A stretch of DNA of 64,000 nucleotides from Mycolicibacterium sp. S2-37. GTDB lineage: Bacteria > Actinomycetota > Actinomycetes > Mycobacteriales > Mycobacteriaceae. Below, one piece after another: positions 43,204-51,118 of this stretch. A program made the translations under genes and the position numbers. The DNA lies in contig NZ_JAFEVR010000016.1 of the NCBI RefSeq assembly GCF_017352375.1, positions 1 through 64,000 on the forward strand, in the 5' to 3' direction. The notes beneath the pieces were generated by a model, which saw only the letters and a list, made by a program, of their open reading frames with translations, was not told where the DNA came from and ran no database searches. How positions within the stretch are numbered: position 1 is the stretch's first letter; every line of letters starts with the position of its first letter.

Positions 43204-43731
43204 ATGAGCACAGCCGCGTTCCGCGCGGGCGCGGTCTGCGGCGCCCTCGTCGGCGTGTGCTCGGCCCTGCTCACCGCCGCCGCCCACGCCGCGGTCGCGG
43301 GGAGCATGCCGTCGGGTGCGGCCGCGGCGATGGTGCTGCTGATCAGCGGCTCGGTCGGTGCGATCAGCGGAGCCGCCGCGATCACCCGCTCCAGGACCCA
43401 CGCGGGAGTGCTGGCCGCAGCGCTCGTCGTCGGCCAGATCCTCGGCCACGTCGCGCTGTCGCTGGGCCACGGCGGGCACGATCTGCTGCCGTCGGCGCCG
43501 ATGCTGGCCGCCCACGCCGCGGCCGCTGTCGCGCTCGGCGTGCTGATCAGCCTGGTGTCGCACCTCTACGTCGTCTGCGCGTCGGTGCTGTGCTGGTTGT
43601 CGCTGGTGTTCGTGCATCGCAGCCGACCCGCGCCGCGGCCGATCCGCGAGACCAAAGTCGTTGTCGCTCGGCCTGTTCTGTTCCATTCCGGATTGGGGAT
43701 GCGGGCGCCACCTCGCCTGGCGCTGTCCTGA
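43204..43731 (+). CDS. small membrane protein with His-rich loop
   Basis: 175 residues. Four hydrophobic helices (about 7-30, 40-62, 66-84, 95-130), with a loop GHVALSLGHGGHDLLPSAP that places several His close to a membrane boundary, followed by a basic tail. The His cluster hints at metal binding. No family recognised. TAAAGT lies seven bases before ATG 43204. Gene order with a PepSY protein, PCu(A)C lipoprotein and DyP peroxidase suggests a copper/haem envelope function (inference). Confidence 0.75.
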   Translation: MSTAAFRAGAVCGALVGVCSALLTAAAHAAVAGSMPSGAAAAMVLLISGSVGAISGAAAITRSRTHAGVLAAALVVGQILGHVALSLGHGGHDLLPSAPMLAAHAAAAVALGVLISLVSHLYVVCASVLCWLSLVFVHRSRPAPRPIRETKVVVARPVLFHSGLGMRAPPRLALS

Positions 43732-43865
43732 CCGCGTAGCCGGTCATCTCGCACTGCACTGATCGCGGCGTTCGTCCGCGGTCGGACTGCTGTCACCGCA
43801 CGGCGTTCATCCGCCTCCCGTTCTGCGGCGCTGCCGCAGCCCTCCTCGATCGAACAGGCCTGTCC

Positions 43866-45281
43866 ATGACCGTCCCCGAAGACACCCTCACACCGCCATC
43901 GCCACCACACCTGACCCGACGCAGCTGGCGTCCGCTGGTGGCCCGCCTGCACTTCTACGCCGGTGTGCTCGTCGCACCGTTCATCCTGGTCGCCGCGATC
44001 ACCGGCGGCCTCTACGCGCTCGCGCCCACCCTCGAACGCTTCTACTACGGCGACATCCTGTTCGTCGAGGCGTCCGGCCAGACCATCCCGTTGTCCGACC
44101 AGGTGGACGCCGCCCGCGCCGCGTTTCCCGACCTCGCGCTGACCGGTCTGCGGCCGGCGGCGACCGCAGCGGAGTCCACCCGGGTGTACTTCGCCGACCC
44201 GTCCCTGGACGAGGAACTGCTGCGCGCGGTGTTCGTCGACCCGCACAGCGGTCGGGTGCTCGGGGACGAGGCCACCTGGCTCGGCTATCTGCCGCTGAGC
44301 ACCTGGCTCGACGGGTTGCACCGCCACCTGAACCTCGGTGAACCTGGCCGGGTCTACAGCGAGATCGCGGCGTCGTGGCTGTGGCTGGTGGCACTCGGCG
44401 GCGGTTACCTGTGGCTGGTGAAGGCCGCGAGCGAACGGCGCCGCAAGCGCGCCGGACGCATCCTCACCGTCGACCGCTCGGTGACGGGACGGTCCCGCAC
44501 GCTGAACTGGCACGGCACGACCGGAGTCTGGCTTCTCGGCGCCCTGCTGTTCCTGTCCGCCACCGGGATCACCTGGTCGACGTACGCGGGAGCCCACGTC
44601 ACCGATATCCGGAGCGCGTTGAATTGGCAACGGCCGCAACTGGACACCGCGGTGCCGGGCGGTGAGCACGCCGGGCACGGCGGCGCGGCGATGCGCCGCG
44701 GGCAGCCCGACGTCGCGGGGGTCGATTACGACCGGGTGCTGGCCGCGGCGGCCGGCGCGGGCGTGCACCTGCCGCTGGAGGTGACGATGCCCGCCGGGGC
44801 GGGTGACGGCCTGGGCGTGGCCGAGGTCGAGAAGCCCTACCGGCTGACCACCAACGCCGCCACCGTCGACCCGGCCGGCTACGCCGTCACCGCGCAGATC
44901 GACTACTGGCGGGACTACTCGGTGGTCGCGAAGCTCGCCGACTGGGGGATCCGCGGCCACATGGGGTTGCTGTTCGGGTTGCTCAATCAGCTGCTGCTGT
45001 TGGCCGTCGCGGTGGGCCTGGTGACCGTCATCGTCCGCGGCTACGTCATGTGGTGGAGGCGCCGCCCGACTCGGGGTTCGGCCTGGGCGGTCGGCAGGCC
45101 ACCGATGCGCGGCGGCATCCGGCGACTGCAGCCCGCGGCGATCGCGGCGCTGATCGTCACCACCGTCGCGGTCGGATGGTTCCTGCCGCTGCTCGGAATC
45201 ACCCTCGCCGGATTCGTGGCGATCGATCTGCTCATCGGGGCGGTCAAGGCGCGGCGCGCGAAGGTGGCCGGTGATGCGTAA
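43866..45281 (+). CDS. PepSY-associated membrane protein
   Basis: 471 residues, about five membrane helices (near 35-58, 170-190, 220-240, 360-390, 425-455) with large extracytoplasmic PepSY-like regions between. The N-terminal LVARLHFYAGVLVAPFILVAAITGGLYAL and the later LNWHGTTGVWLLGALLFLSATGITWS repeat match the PepSY_TM family found in iron, copper and nitric-oxide-linked membrane oxidoreductases. Paired His (HFYAG, HRHLN, HGTTG, HMG) are typical. Overlaps the following PCu(A)C gene, so they form an operon. Precise role unknown. Confidence 0.85.
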   Translation: MTVPEDTLTPPSPPHLTRRSWRPLVARLHFYAGVLVAPFILVAAITGGLYALAPTLERFYYGDILFVEASGQTIPLSDQVDAARAAFPDLALTGLRPAATAAESTRVYFADPSLDEELLRAVFVDPHSGRVLGDEATWLGYLPLSTWLDGLHRHLNLGEPGRVYSEIAASWLWLVALGGGYLWLVKAASERRRKRAGRILTVDRSVTGRSRTLNWHGTTGVWLLGALLFLSATGITWSTYAGAHVTDIRSALNWQRPQLDTAVPGGEHAGHGGAAMRRGQPDVAGVDYDRVLAAAAGAGVHLPLEVTMPAGAGDGLGVAEVEKPYRLTTNAATVDPAGYAVTAQIDYWRDYSVVAKLADWGIRGHMGLLFGLLNQLLLLAVAVGLVTVIVRGYVMWWRRRPTRGSAWAVGRPPMRGGIRRLQPAAIAALIVTTVAVGWFLPLLGITLAGFVAIDLLIGAVKARRAKVAGDA

Positions 45282-45771
45282 CGCCATCTGGTGGGTTGCG
45301 GTGGTGGCGCTCGCCTCGGGCTGCGCGTCGCCGCCCGGTCACCACGAGCAGTCCGCGGCGCAGAGCGTCGCCGTCACCGACCAGTGGGCGACGGCAGGGG
45401 ACATGGGCATGGCCGCGGTGTTCGGCACGTTCACCAACACCGGCCATCGCGACGCGCACATCGTCTCCGGAACGTCCCCGGCTGCCGGACGCGTCGAGGT
45501 CCACGAGGTGGTGCCCGACGCCTCCGGCGCGAAGACGATGCGGCCCAAGGCCGGTGGCATCACCGTCCCTGCGGGCGGCACGCGCGAGCTGGCCCCCGGC
45601 GGCGACCACCTGATGCTGATGGATCTGACCGGGCCGCTGCAGCCCGGTGCCCACGTCGCCCTGACCGTGATGTTCGACGACCGTTCGACGCTGCCGGTGA
45701 CCGCTCAGATTCGTGACTTCGCCGGTGGCAACGAGGAATACCAGCCCTCCATGCCGCACGACCATGGCTGA
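45274..45771 (+). CDS. PCu(A)C-type copper-binding lipoprotein
   Basis: 165 residues. The leader ends ALASGC at Cys 17, a lipobox, so the mature protein is membrane-anchored outside the cell. The periplasmic copper-binding motif is present: VEVHEV, then KTM, then GGDHLMLMD, i.e. the H...M...HxM ligand set of PCu(A)C proteins that deliver Cu(I), for example to cytochrome oxidase. The tail MPHDHG adds more His. Start ATG 45274 is used with AAGGTGG upstream; GTG 45271 is one codon earlier. Overlaps both neighbours. Confidence 0.88.
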   Translation: MRNAIWWVAVVALASGCASPPGHHEQSAAQSVAVTDQWATAGDMGMAAVFGTFTNTGHRDAHIVSGTSPAAGRVEVHEVVPDASGAKTMRPKAGGITVPAGGTRELAPGGDHLMLMDLTGPLQPGAHVALTVMFDDRSTLPVTAQIRDFAGGNEEYQPSMPHDHG

Positions 45772-46978
45772 GGCCCGCGGTCGGCTCCCCGCCGTCAACC
45801 GACGGCGCCTGCTCACCGGAGGTGCCGCCGCACTGGCCGCGGGGGCGGCGCTGGTCCAGTGTCAGACGCAGTCGGCGACTGCCGCTTTGGATTTCGGCAG
45901 TGCGGTCGAGCCGTTCCACGGTGAACACCAGAGCGGGGTGGCGACGCCGCCACAGGCGCATGCGCTGTTCGTCGCGCTCGACCTGAGCCCGCAGTCCGGA
46001 CCCAGCGCGCGTGCCGGTCTCTCGTCGGTGCTCAAGTTGTGGACTGCGGACGCGGAGCGACTCACTCAGGGCAGGCCGGCCCTCGCCGACACCGAACCCG
46101 AACTGGCGCAGCGGCCGGCGCGGTTGACCGTCACCGTCGGGCTCGGTCCGTCCGTGTTCGACCGTGCCGGGCTCGGACGCCGGCGTCCCGCCACGCTGGC
46201 CGACCTGCCGGCGTTCGGCACCGACCGCCTCGACCCCCGGTGGACCGGTGGAGAGCTGTTGCTGCAGATCTGCGCCGACGACCCGGTCGTGGTGGCCCAT
46301 GCCGCCCGGGTGCTGCTCAAGAACGTCCGCAGGGTGACGTCGCAGCGCTGGCGGCAGAACGGTTTTCGCAACGCTCACGGTTCCGGCCTGCCCGGCGGGA
46401 GCATGCGCAATCTGATGGGCCAGGTCGACGGCACCGCGAACCTGCACGACGACGCTGCGTTCGATCGCCACGTCTGGGACGACGGCAGCAGCCAGCCGTG
46501 GTTCGCCGGAGGAACCCTGCTGGTGCTGCGCCGCATCCGCGCGGAGATGGACACCTGGGACGAAGTGGACCGCACCACAAGGGAATTGACGATAGGCCGG
46601 CGACTCGACACCGGTGCGCCGCTGACCGGGGAGCGGGAGTCCGACGAACCGGACTTCGCCGCGGTCCGCCACGGCATCCCCGTCATCCCGCCGAACGCCC
46701 ACATCGCCCTGGCGCGGCACCGCAGCGACGAGGAGCAGTTCCTGCGACGGCCCTACAACTTCGACGACCCGCCTGCGCCGGGACCGACCACCGACAGTGG
46801 CCTGATCTTCGCGGCGTATCAACGGGATCCGGCGCGCCAGTTCGTCCCGGTGCAGCGGCGCCTCGCGGCATCGGATGCGCTCAACGAATGGGTCACCACG
46901 ATCGGGTCGGCGACGTTCGCGATCCTGCCCGGGGTGGTGGAAGGCGGCTATCTCGGGCAGTCACTCCTGGAGTCGTGA
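45764..46978 (+). CDS. Tat-exported DyP-type peroxidase (EfeB-like)
   Basis: 404 residues. Twin-arginine signal (RRRLLTGGAAALAAGAAL, about residues 13-30). Haem peroxidase motifs: GQVDGTAN (GxxDG with catalytic Asp), the HIALA region with the proximal His, and FLRRPYNF with the distal Arg. EfeB-type enzymes oxidise phenols or remove iron from haem using peroxide. Start overlaps the PCu(A)C stop by eight bases, so copper lipoprotein and haem peroxidase are made together. Confidence 0.9.
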   Translation: MAEARGRLPAVNRRRLLTGGAAALAAGAALVQCQTQSATAALDFGSAVEPFHGEHQSGVATPPQAHALFVALDLSPQSGPSARAGLSSVLKLWTADAERLTQGRPALADTEPELAQRPARLTVTVGLGPSVFDRAGLGRRRPATLADLPAFGTDRLDPRWTGGELLLQICADDPVVVAHAARVLLKNVRRVTSQRWRQNGFRNAHGSGLPGGSMRNLMGQVDGTANLHDDAAFDRHVWDDGSSQPWFAGGTLLVLRRIRAEMDTWDEVDRTTRELTIGRRLDTGAPLTGERESDEPDFAAVRHGIPVIPPNAHIALARHRSDEEQFLRRPYNFDDPPAPGPTTDSGLIFAAYQRDPARQFVPVQRRLAASDALNEWVTTIGSATFAILPGVVEGGYLGQSLLES

Positions 46979-46981
46979 TGC

Positions 46982-47581
46982 TCAGCCGACGCTGATCTCG
47001 TTGCCCTCGGGATCGGACCGCGGAGCCGGTCCTTCGACGCGCAACCGCAGCCGGTTCGGGGCATCTTTGGCCGTCGGCACCCGGATGAACTCGACGAAGT
47101 AGGCGCCGTCCTGACCCAGCGACGCGTAGATCTCGTGCTCGCGGGTGATCGGCAGACCGGTGGTCGGCGCCCAGAACCGGGCCTGAGCGGTCGGGTCGAG
47201 CGCGTCGATGACCACCGCGGCGACCGGGCCGAGGCCGAGATACTCGTCGCGCGGTTCGAGCACGCAGAACTCGTTGCCCTCGGGATCGGCGAGGACCACC
47301 CACGGCACGTCGCGCTGCCCCACGTCCACGGGTACGGCGCCGAGCCCGCGCGCCCGCTCGACGATCTCGGCCTGGTGCCGGCCCGATGTGGACGCGAGGT
47401 CGAGATGCAGCCTGTTCTTCACCGATTTGGGGTGCTCGGCGGCGACGAAGCGCAGGGTGCCGGGTCCGAGCGTCAGTGCGGAGTCGCCGACCGGCGACAG
47501 TTCGAGCAGGGTCGACCAGAAGCGCAGCTGCGCTGCGGTGTCGACGGCGTCGATGTCGACGCCGCGCAGCGAATTCGTCAC
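46982..47581 (-). CDS. glyoxalase/VOC superfamily protein
   Basis: 199 residues made of two VOC half-modules (about 1-105 and 110-199), each a beta-alpha-beta-beta-beta pattern, with LADPEGNEFCVLEPR in the first and SDPEGNEISVG in the second. Members bind a metal through His/Glu or serve as antibiotic-binding proteins; catalytic residues cannot be assigned. GTG 47581 is supported by TACAGT six bases upstream, giving a leaderless transcript. The gene ends four bases from the convergent DyP gene. Confidence 0.82.
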   Translation of the reverse strand: MTNSLRGVDIDAVDTAAQLRFWSTLLELSPVGDSALTLGPGTLRFVAAEHPKSVKNRLHLDLASTSGRHQAEIVERARGLGAVPVDVGQRDVPWVVLADPEGNEFCVLEPRDEYLGLGPVAAVVIDALDPTAQARFWAPTTGLPITREHEIYASLGQDGAYFVEFIRVPTAKDAPNRLRLRVEGPAPRSDPEGNEISVG

Positions 47582-47633
47582 CGCATCACTGTATTGCTGT
47601 AGCGCTGCGCGGGTGGCGAGCGAAAATCCGGAT

Positions 47634-48107
47634 ATGACGCGACGAATCCTCTGGGCGCTCGCCGGCACGGCGGTGCTGGCGTCGGCCTGCCCCGCGGTGG
47701 GTCATGCGCAGCCCGCCGAACCGGAACCGGGAGTCTCGTGCGACGCCGCGGTCGACGGTGCGCTGACGCTGCTCGCGGACGGTACGGCGGTGCAGTGCAG
47801 CGGCGGGCGCTGGGTGGTGCACCCCGGCCCCTATCCGTCCGGTGACCGCTGGCTGTCGACCGACGCCGGGCTCACCCTGCACGGTCAGGGGCGGCGGAAT
47901 CCGGAGATGCTCTCCGGGCCGTGGACCGCGTATCCGCAGGAGCCCGGCACCCGCTGCCGCGCCGAACAGGCGGCGGTGGTCCGGGCCGGTGAGGTGGGCC
48001 CGCCGCAGGTCGCGGAGGGTGAGCCGGGGCAGCCGCTGCGCTTCGCCGTCGTGCCCGTGATGTTCTCGATCGAGCTGAGCGGCCACTGTCTGTGGCAGGC
48101 GGGCTGA
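47634..48107 (+). CDS. hypothetical secreted protein
   Basis: 157 residues. A signal peptide (about 1-26, ending VGHA-QPAE) and then a domain with four Cys (SCDAAV, QCSGG, TRCRAE, HCLWQ), likely two disulfides. The pattern of VSCDAAVDGALTLLADGTAVQCSGGRWV recalls small mycobacterial exported proteins without known function. Divergent from the VOC gene, with a 52-base gap. Confidence 0.7.
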   Translation: MTRRILWALAGTAVLASACPAVGHAQPAEPEPGVSCDAAVDGALTLLADGTAVQCSGGRWVVHPGPYPSGDRWLSTDAGLTLHGQGRRNPEMLSGPWTAYPQEPGTRCRAEQAAVVRAGEVGPPQVAEGEPGQPLRFAVVPVMFSIELSGHCLWQAG

Positions 48108-48144
48108 GCACCTGGCCGGCTTGAGTATCGACTCGGCAACGGTA

Positions 48145-48164
48145 TGGTCAGTTCGAACTGACCA
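48145..48164. promoter_or_regulatory. perfect 20-bp palindrome upstream of the Pro-rich membrane protein
   Basis: TGGTCAGTTCGAACTGACCA reads identically on both strands. It begins inside a TATGGT hexamer (48143-48148) that could be a -10 element, and ends 18 bases before the GTG at 48183, a position suited to a repressor. No regulator gene is adjacent to it. Confidence 0.6.
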
Positions 48165-48182
48165 ACGGAGCGGGATCGACTA

Positions 48183-49460
48183 GTGGACCTTGTACTCGGC
48201 CTTTCGGTGACATCGAGGGCGATTCGTTTCGTGCTCGTCGAGGGCGCCGACGGTGACGGCGCCACGGTGGACAGCGGCGCGCTCGACATCGGCGCCGCCG
48301 GCGGATCCGCCACGAAATCGCTGGTGGAAGCGGTTCTGGGGCAGGGGCCCTACGCGGCCGTGCCCGGGGTCCGGCCCATCGCGGTCGGCGTCACCTGGTC
48401 GCCCGCCGCAGCCGCGCAGGCCGCCACCCTGCTGCAGGCGATGACCGACAAGGGCGTCAACAACGTCGTCGCGCTGTCACCGGCCGAAGGGGCCGCCGCA
48501 CTGGCGACCGGTGTCTCCGATCTCGCCCGCCAGGACGAGATCGCGGTCTGCGTCGTCGAACCCGATCTGGCTCTGGTGGCTGTCGTCACCGCCGACAGCG
48601 TCATCATCGACCCGATCACCGGAACCGATCCCGGGACCGTCGCGCAGGGTGTCCGTCGGACGCTGGAATCGACCGGCGCCCGTCCCGAGGCGGTCTACGC
48701 GCTCGGCTCGGCCGACCATCTGCCGCTGGTGGTGTCCGCGCTCGGTCACCCGGGCGTGATCTCCGCCGCCGAGGCCGACCTCGCGCTGGCCCGCGGGGCC
48801 GCACTCGCCTCGGCCCGCGGCTTCGCCGGGGTGGACGCGCGCCTGGCGCTGGCCGCCGGCGTCGAGACCCCGCAGCGCAGCCGGCTGACGTGGCGGGTAC
48901 CCGCGCTCACCTCGGTGCTGGCCGCGGCCGTGGTGACGTTCGTCGTCTCCCTGTCGGTCGCACTGGGGATGCAGCTGACGTCCGAGCGGTCGGAATCCGC
49001 GCAGACCGAGCAGTTGGCGGCATCGGGTCAGCTGGCCGAGGCGCCGCCGGCGGCGGTCACGCCGAAGGCGCCGGAGGCCGCACCGCGTCCGGCCGCGCCG
49101 CCCCCACCGCCCCCCGCGGCGCCGCCTCCGCCGCCGGAGGTCGTGCCGGCACCGGAACCGGAAGTCGCCCCGGTCAGCGAACCCGTCGCCGAGGCGCCCG
49201 CGCCTCCGCCGGTGTACGCCGAGCCGCCCGCACCGGTCTACGTTCCCCCCGCGCCGGAGTATGTGGCTCCCGCCCCGGCGTATGTGCCGCCCGCACCTGC
49301 GCCGGCGTCCGTGCCGCCGGCGCCCGGTGCGCCCGGGGTCGTCCCGCCGCAGGCCGGCTACGTTCCTCCGGTCGCCCCGCAACCCCGGCTGCGGGACCGC
49401 CTCATCGAGCGGCTGCCGATCATCAACCGGTTCCACGAGCCGCAGTACACGACTCCGTAG
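48183..49460 (+). CDS. Pro-rich membrane protein with ASKHA-like N-terminal domain (DUF7159-type)
   Basis: 425 residues. N-terminal domain (about 1-235) begins MDLVLGLSVTSRAIRFVLVEG, with strands and a hydrophobic core like the actin/Hsp70 fold but no clear phosphate-binding motifs. A membrane helix (about 244-266) precedes a very Pro/Ala/Val-rich exterior tail of about 125 residues with PPAP-type repeats (EYVAPAPAYVPPAPAPASV). Such multi-copy mycobacterial proteins are of unknown function. Same layout as the Hsp70-like gene at 41369. GTG 48183 is taken as start because no better one precedes it. Confidence 0.75.
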   Translation: MDLVLGLSVTSRAIRFVLVEGADGDGATVDSGALDIGAAGGSATKSLVEAVLGQGPYAAVPGVRPIAVGVTWSPAAAAQAATLLQAMTDKGVNNVVALSPAEGAAALATGVSDLARQDEIAVCVVEPDLALVAVVTADSVIIDPITGTDPGTVAQGVRRTLESTGARPEAVYALGSADHLPLVVSALGHPGVISAAEADLALARGAALASARGFAGVDARLALAAGVETPQRSRLTWRVPALTSVLAAAVVTFVVSLSVALGMQLTSERSESAQTEQLAASGQLAEAPPAAVTPKAPEAAPRPAAPPPPPPAAPPPPPEVVPAPEPEVAPVSEPVAEAPAPPPVYAEPPAPVYVPPAPEYVAPAPAYVPPAPAPASVPPAPGAPGVVPPQAGYVPPVAPQPRLRDRLIERLPIINRFHEPQYTTP

Positions 49461-49461
49461 A

Positions 49462-49695
49462 TCACACCCGGTCCTGGTGTCCGTCCGGGTCACGTTCGCG
49501 GCGGCGCAGCGCCACGCTCGATGCTCCGGCGATCAGTGCGATGACGAGGATCACCGAGGCGATCAGCAGGCCGGTACTGCCGAGACCCGGTTCATAGCCG
49601 ATGGTCCGGGCCCGCCCGTAGGAGACCCACCCGATCAGGAGGGCCTTCACGACGAGAATGGCCGAGACGATGCTCAGCGCGGTGGCTGGGCGCAT
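49462..49695 (-). CDS. small two-helix membrane protein
   Basis: 77 residues. Two hydrophobic helices (about 5-24 and 38-60) linked by a short polar loop (SYGRARTIGYEPGL), and a basic C-terminus. No motif recognised. TACTCT lies six bases before ATG 49695, supporting this start over a longer frame to 49797. It ends one base from the stop of the convergent gene. Confidence 0.6.
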   Translation of the reverse strand: MRPATALSIVSAILVVKALLIGWVSYGRARTIGYEPGLGSTGLLIASVILVIALIAGASSVALRRRERDPDGHQDRV

Positions 49696-49808
49696 ACGCC
49701 CAGAGTAGGCGCGGTGTGGCGGGGCTCCGACGCCCCGGAGCGGTCGGTCTGTGATGAATCCGTGACCTCGCCGTGACATTAACGTCTTTCTCATCATAAA
49801 GTGCTTGC

Positions 49809-50468
49809 GTGGGTCGGCACTCGAAGGTCAGCGACCGCCGGAGATCGTCGCTGTTGATGATCGCTTTCGCGACGCCCGCCGCGGCTGCGCTCACGCTCGG
49901 TGCGGACGTCAACCCGATCGCCGCCGAGGGCGCCGAGCCGGTCGTCGAGGCTCCATCGGACTGCTGTGGTGAGGTGCTGGCAGCCGGTGGGACCGTCGCC
50001 CCCGCGGTGATCGACGACATCGACGTCGTTCCGGGACAGTTGGTCTCGATCTCGAACTGGCGGGCGTCGCGGGCGCAGGTGCGTCAGGCGCTTCCGGAGG
50101 GTCGCGCCCCGGAGGACGGTCTGCAGGTCCGCACGATCTTCACCGCCCGCGCGGTGAGCGCGGTGTTCCCCGAGATCCAGAACATCGGCGGGGTGCGGGC
50201 GGACGCACTCAGATGGCATCCCGACGGCCTCGCGCTCGATGTGATGATCCCCGACCCCGGCAGCGATGCGGGCATCGCGCTGGGGAACCAGATCGTCGCC
50301 TATGTGCTCAAGAACGCCGAGCGCTTCGGCATCCAGGACGTGATCTGGCGCGGCGTCTACTACACCCCCAGCGGCCCGCAGAGCTTCGGCGCTGGCCACT
50401 ACGACCACGTCCACATCACCACCACCGGCGGCGGTTATCCCACCGGTGAGGAGCTCTACTTCCGCTGA
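49809..50468 (+). CDS. secreted protein with ARB-07466/M15-like C-terminal domain
   Basis: 219 residues. An N-terminal Arg/Lys stretch and hydrophobic segment (SLLMIAFATPAAAALTLGA, about 14-32) form an export signal. A C-terminal domain (about 95-215) has LRWHPDGLALDVMIP and the closing GHYDHVHIT, the His/Asp arrangement of metal-dependent LD-carboxypeptidase-like proteins. Resembles a remembered exported mycobacterial protein (Rv0320). TAAAGT lies six bases before GTG 49809, favouring a leaderless start there. Overlaps the convergent TetR gene by 13 bases. Confidence 0.8.
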   Translation: MGRHSKVSDRRRSSLLMIAFATPAAAALTLGADVNPIAAEGAEPVVEAPSDCCGEVLAAGGTVAPAVIDDIDVVPGQLVSISNWRASRAQVRQALPEGRAPEDGLQVRTIFTARAVSAVFPEIQNIGGVRADALRWHPDGLALDVMIPDPGSDAGIALGNQIVAYVLKNAERFGIQDVIWRGVYYTPSGPQSFGAGHYDHVHITTTGGGYPTGEELYFR

Positions 50469-51064
50469 ACCGCGGGCTCGACCGCCCTGAGCGGCATCGG
50501 CGCGGTGAGCATCGCCGCGAGCATCGCGACGATCTCGTCCGGGCCGCCGGTCGGTAGGTCGGTGTCATGTGTGGTGTGTTCGAGATCGGCGAGCAGTGCG
50601 AACATCGCTGTCGCCACGGCGCTCACCCTGCGGCGGCGCGCGGCGGCGTCGTCGGTCGGGATGGCACGGGCGAGTTCACCGAGCACCTGCCGCCACACCG
50701 AGCCCTGCGCGGAATCGATGTCGGCGCGCAGATGCAGGGTGGCCGCCTGCAGGAAGCGTGCGTAGTAGCGACTGGGCACCGTCGTGAACGGCAGCACCAT
50801 GACCTGCAGTAGCGCCGCCACCTCGTGGTCGGGACCCAGCGCCGCCAGCATCAGGGCGCGCTCGCGTTCCATCGGCTCCAGTCGGCGCAGCACGATGGCG
50901 TCGATCAGTTCCTGCCGGTTGCGGAAGTAGTAGTTGACGGCCGAGTTGTTCCGCTGCCCGGCGGCCAGCGCGATGTCCCGCAGGGGTACCTGCACTCCCC
51001 GCTCGGCGATCAGCTGTTCGGCCGCGTCGAGGATGTCGCGCCTGGCCTGCTCCCCGCGTCCCAC
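50456..51064 (-). CDS. TetR-family regulator (divergent from KshA-like gene)
   Basis: 202 residues with the DNA-binding domain ILDAAEQLIAERGVQVPLRDIALAAG followed by NSAVNYYFRNRQELIDA, i.e. residues about 10-60. GTG 51064 is chosen because TATGAT lies exactly six bases upstream, the leaderless pattern seen for many genes here; a TTG at 51088 would be the alternative. The divergent gap contains TAAGC-N6-GCTTA, a good operator for autorepression and for control of the KshA-like gene. Confidence 0.82.
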   Translation of the reverse strand: MGRGEQARRDILDAAEQLIAERGVQVPLRDIALAAGQRNNSAVNYYFRNRQELIDAIVLRRLEPMERERALMLAALGPDHEVAALLQVMVLPFTTVPSRYYARFLQAATLHLRADIDSAQGSVWRQVLGELARAIPTDDAAARRRRVSAVATAMFALLADLEHTTHDTDLPTGGPDEIVAMLAAMLTAPMPLRAVEPAVQRK

Positions 51065-51092
51065 GGGGCGATCATAGATTCCGCTCAAGAAC

Positions 51093-51108
51093 TAAGCGAA
51101 TGTGCTTA
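51093..51108. promoter_or_regulatory. TAAGC-GAATGT-GCTTA operator-like inverted repeat
   Basis: Perfect 5-6-5 repeat, 10 bases before the KshA-like GTG and 28 bases from the TetR start. It lies in the -35 area of the TetR promoter, so one bound repressor could control both genes. Confidence 0.6.
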
Positions 51109-51118
51109 AATCAGTGGT

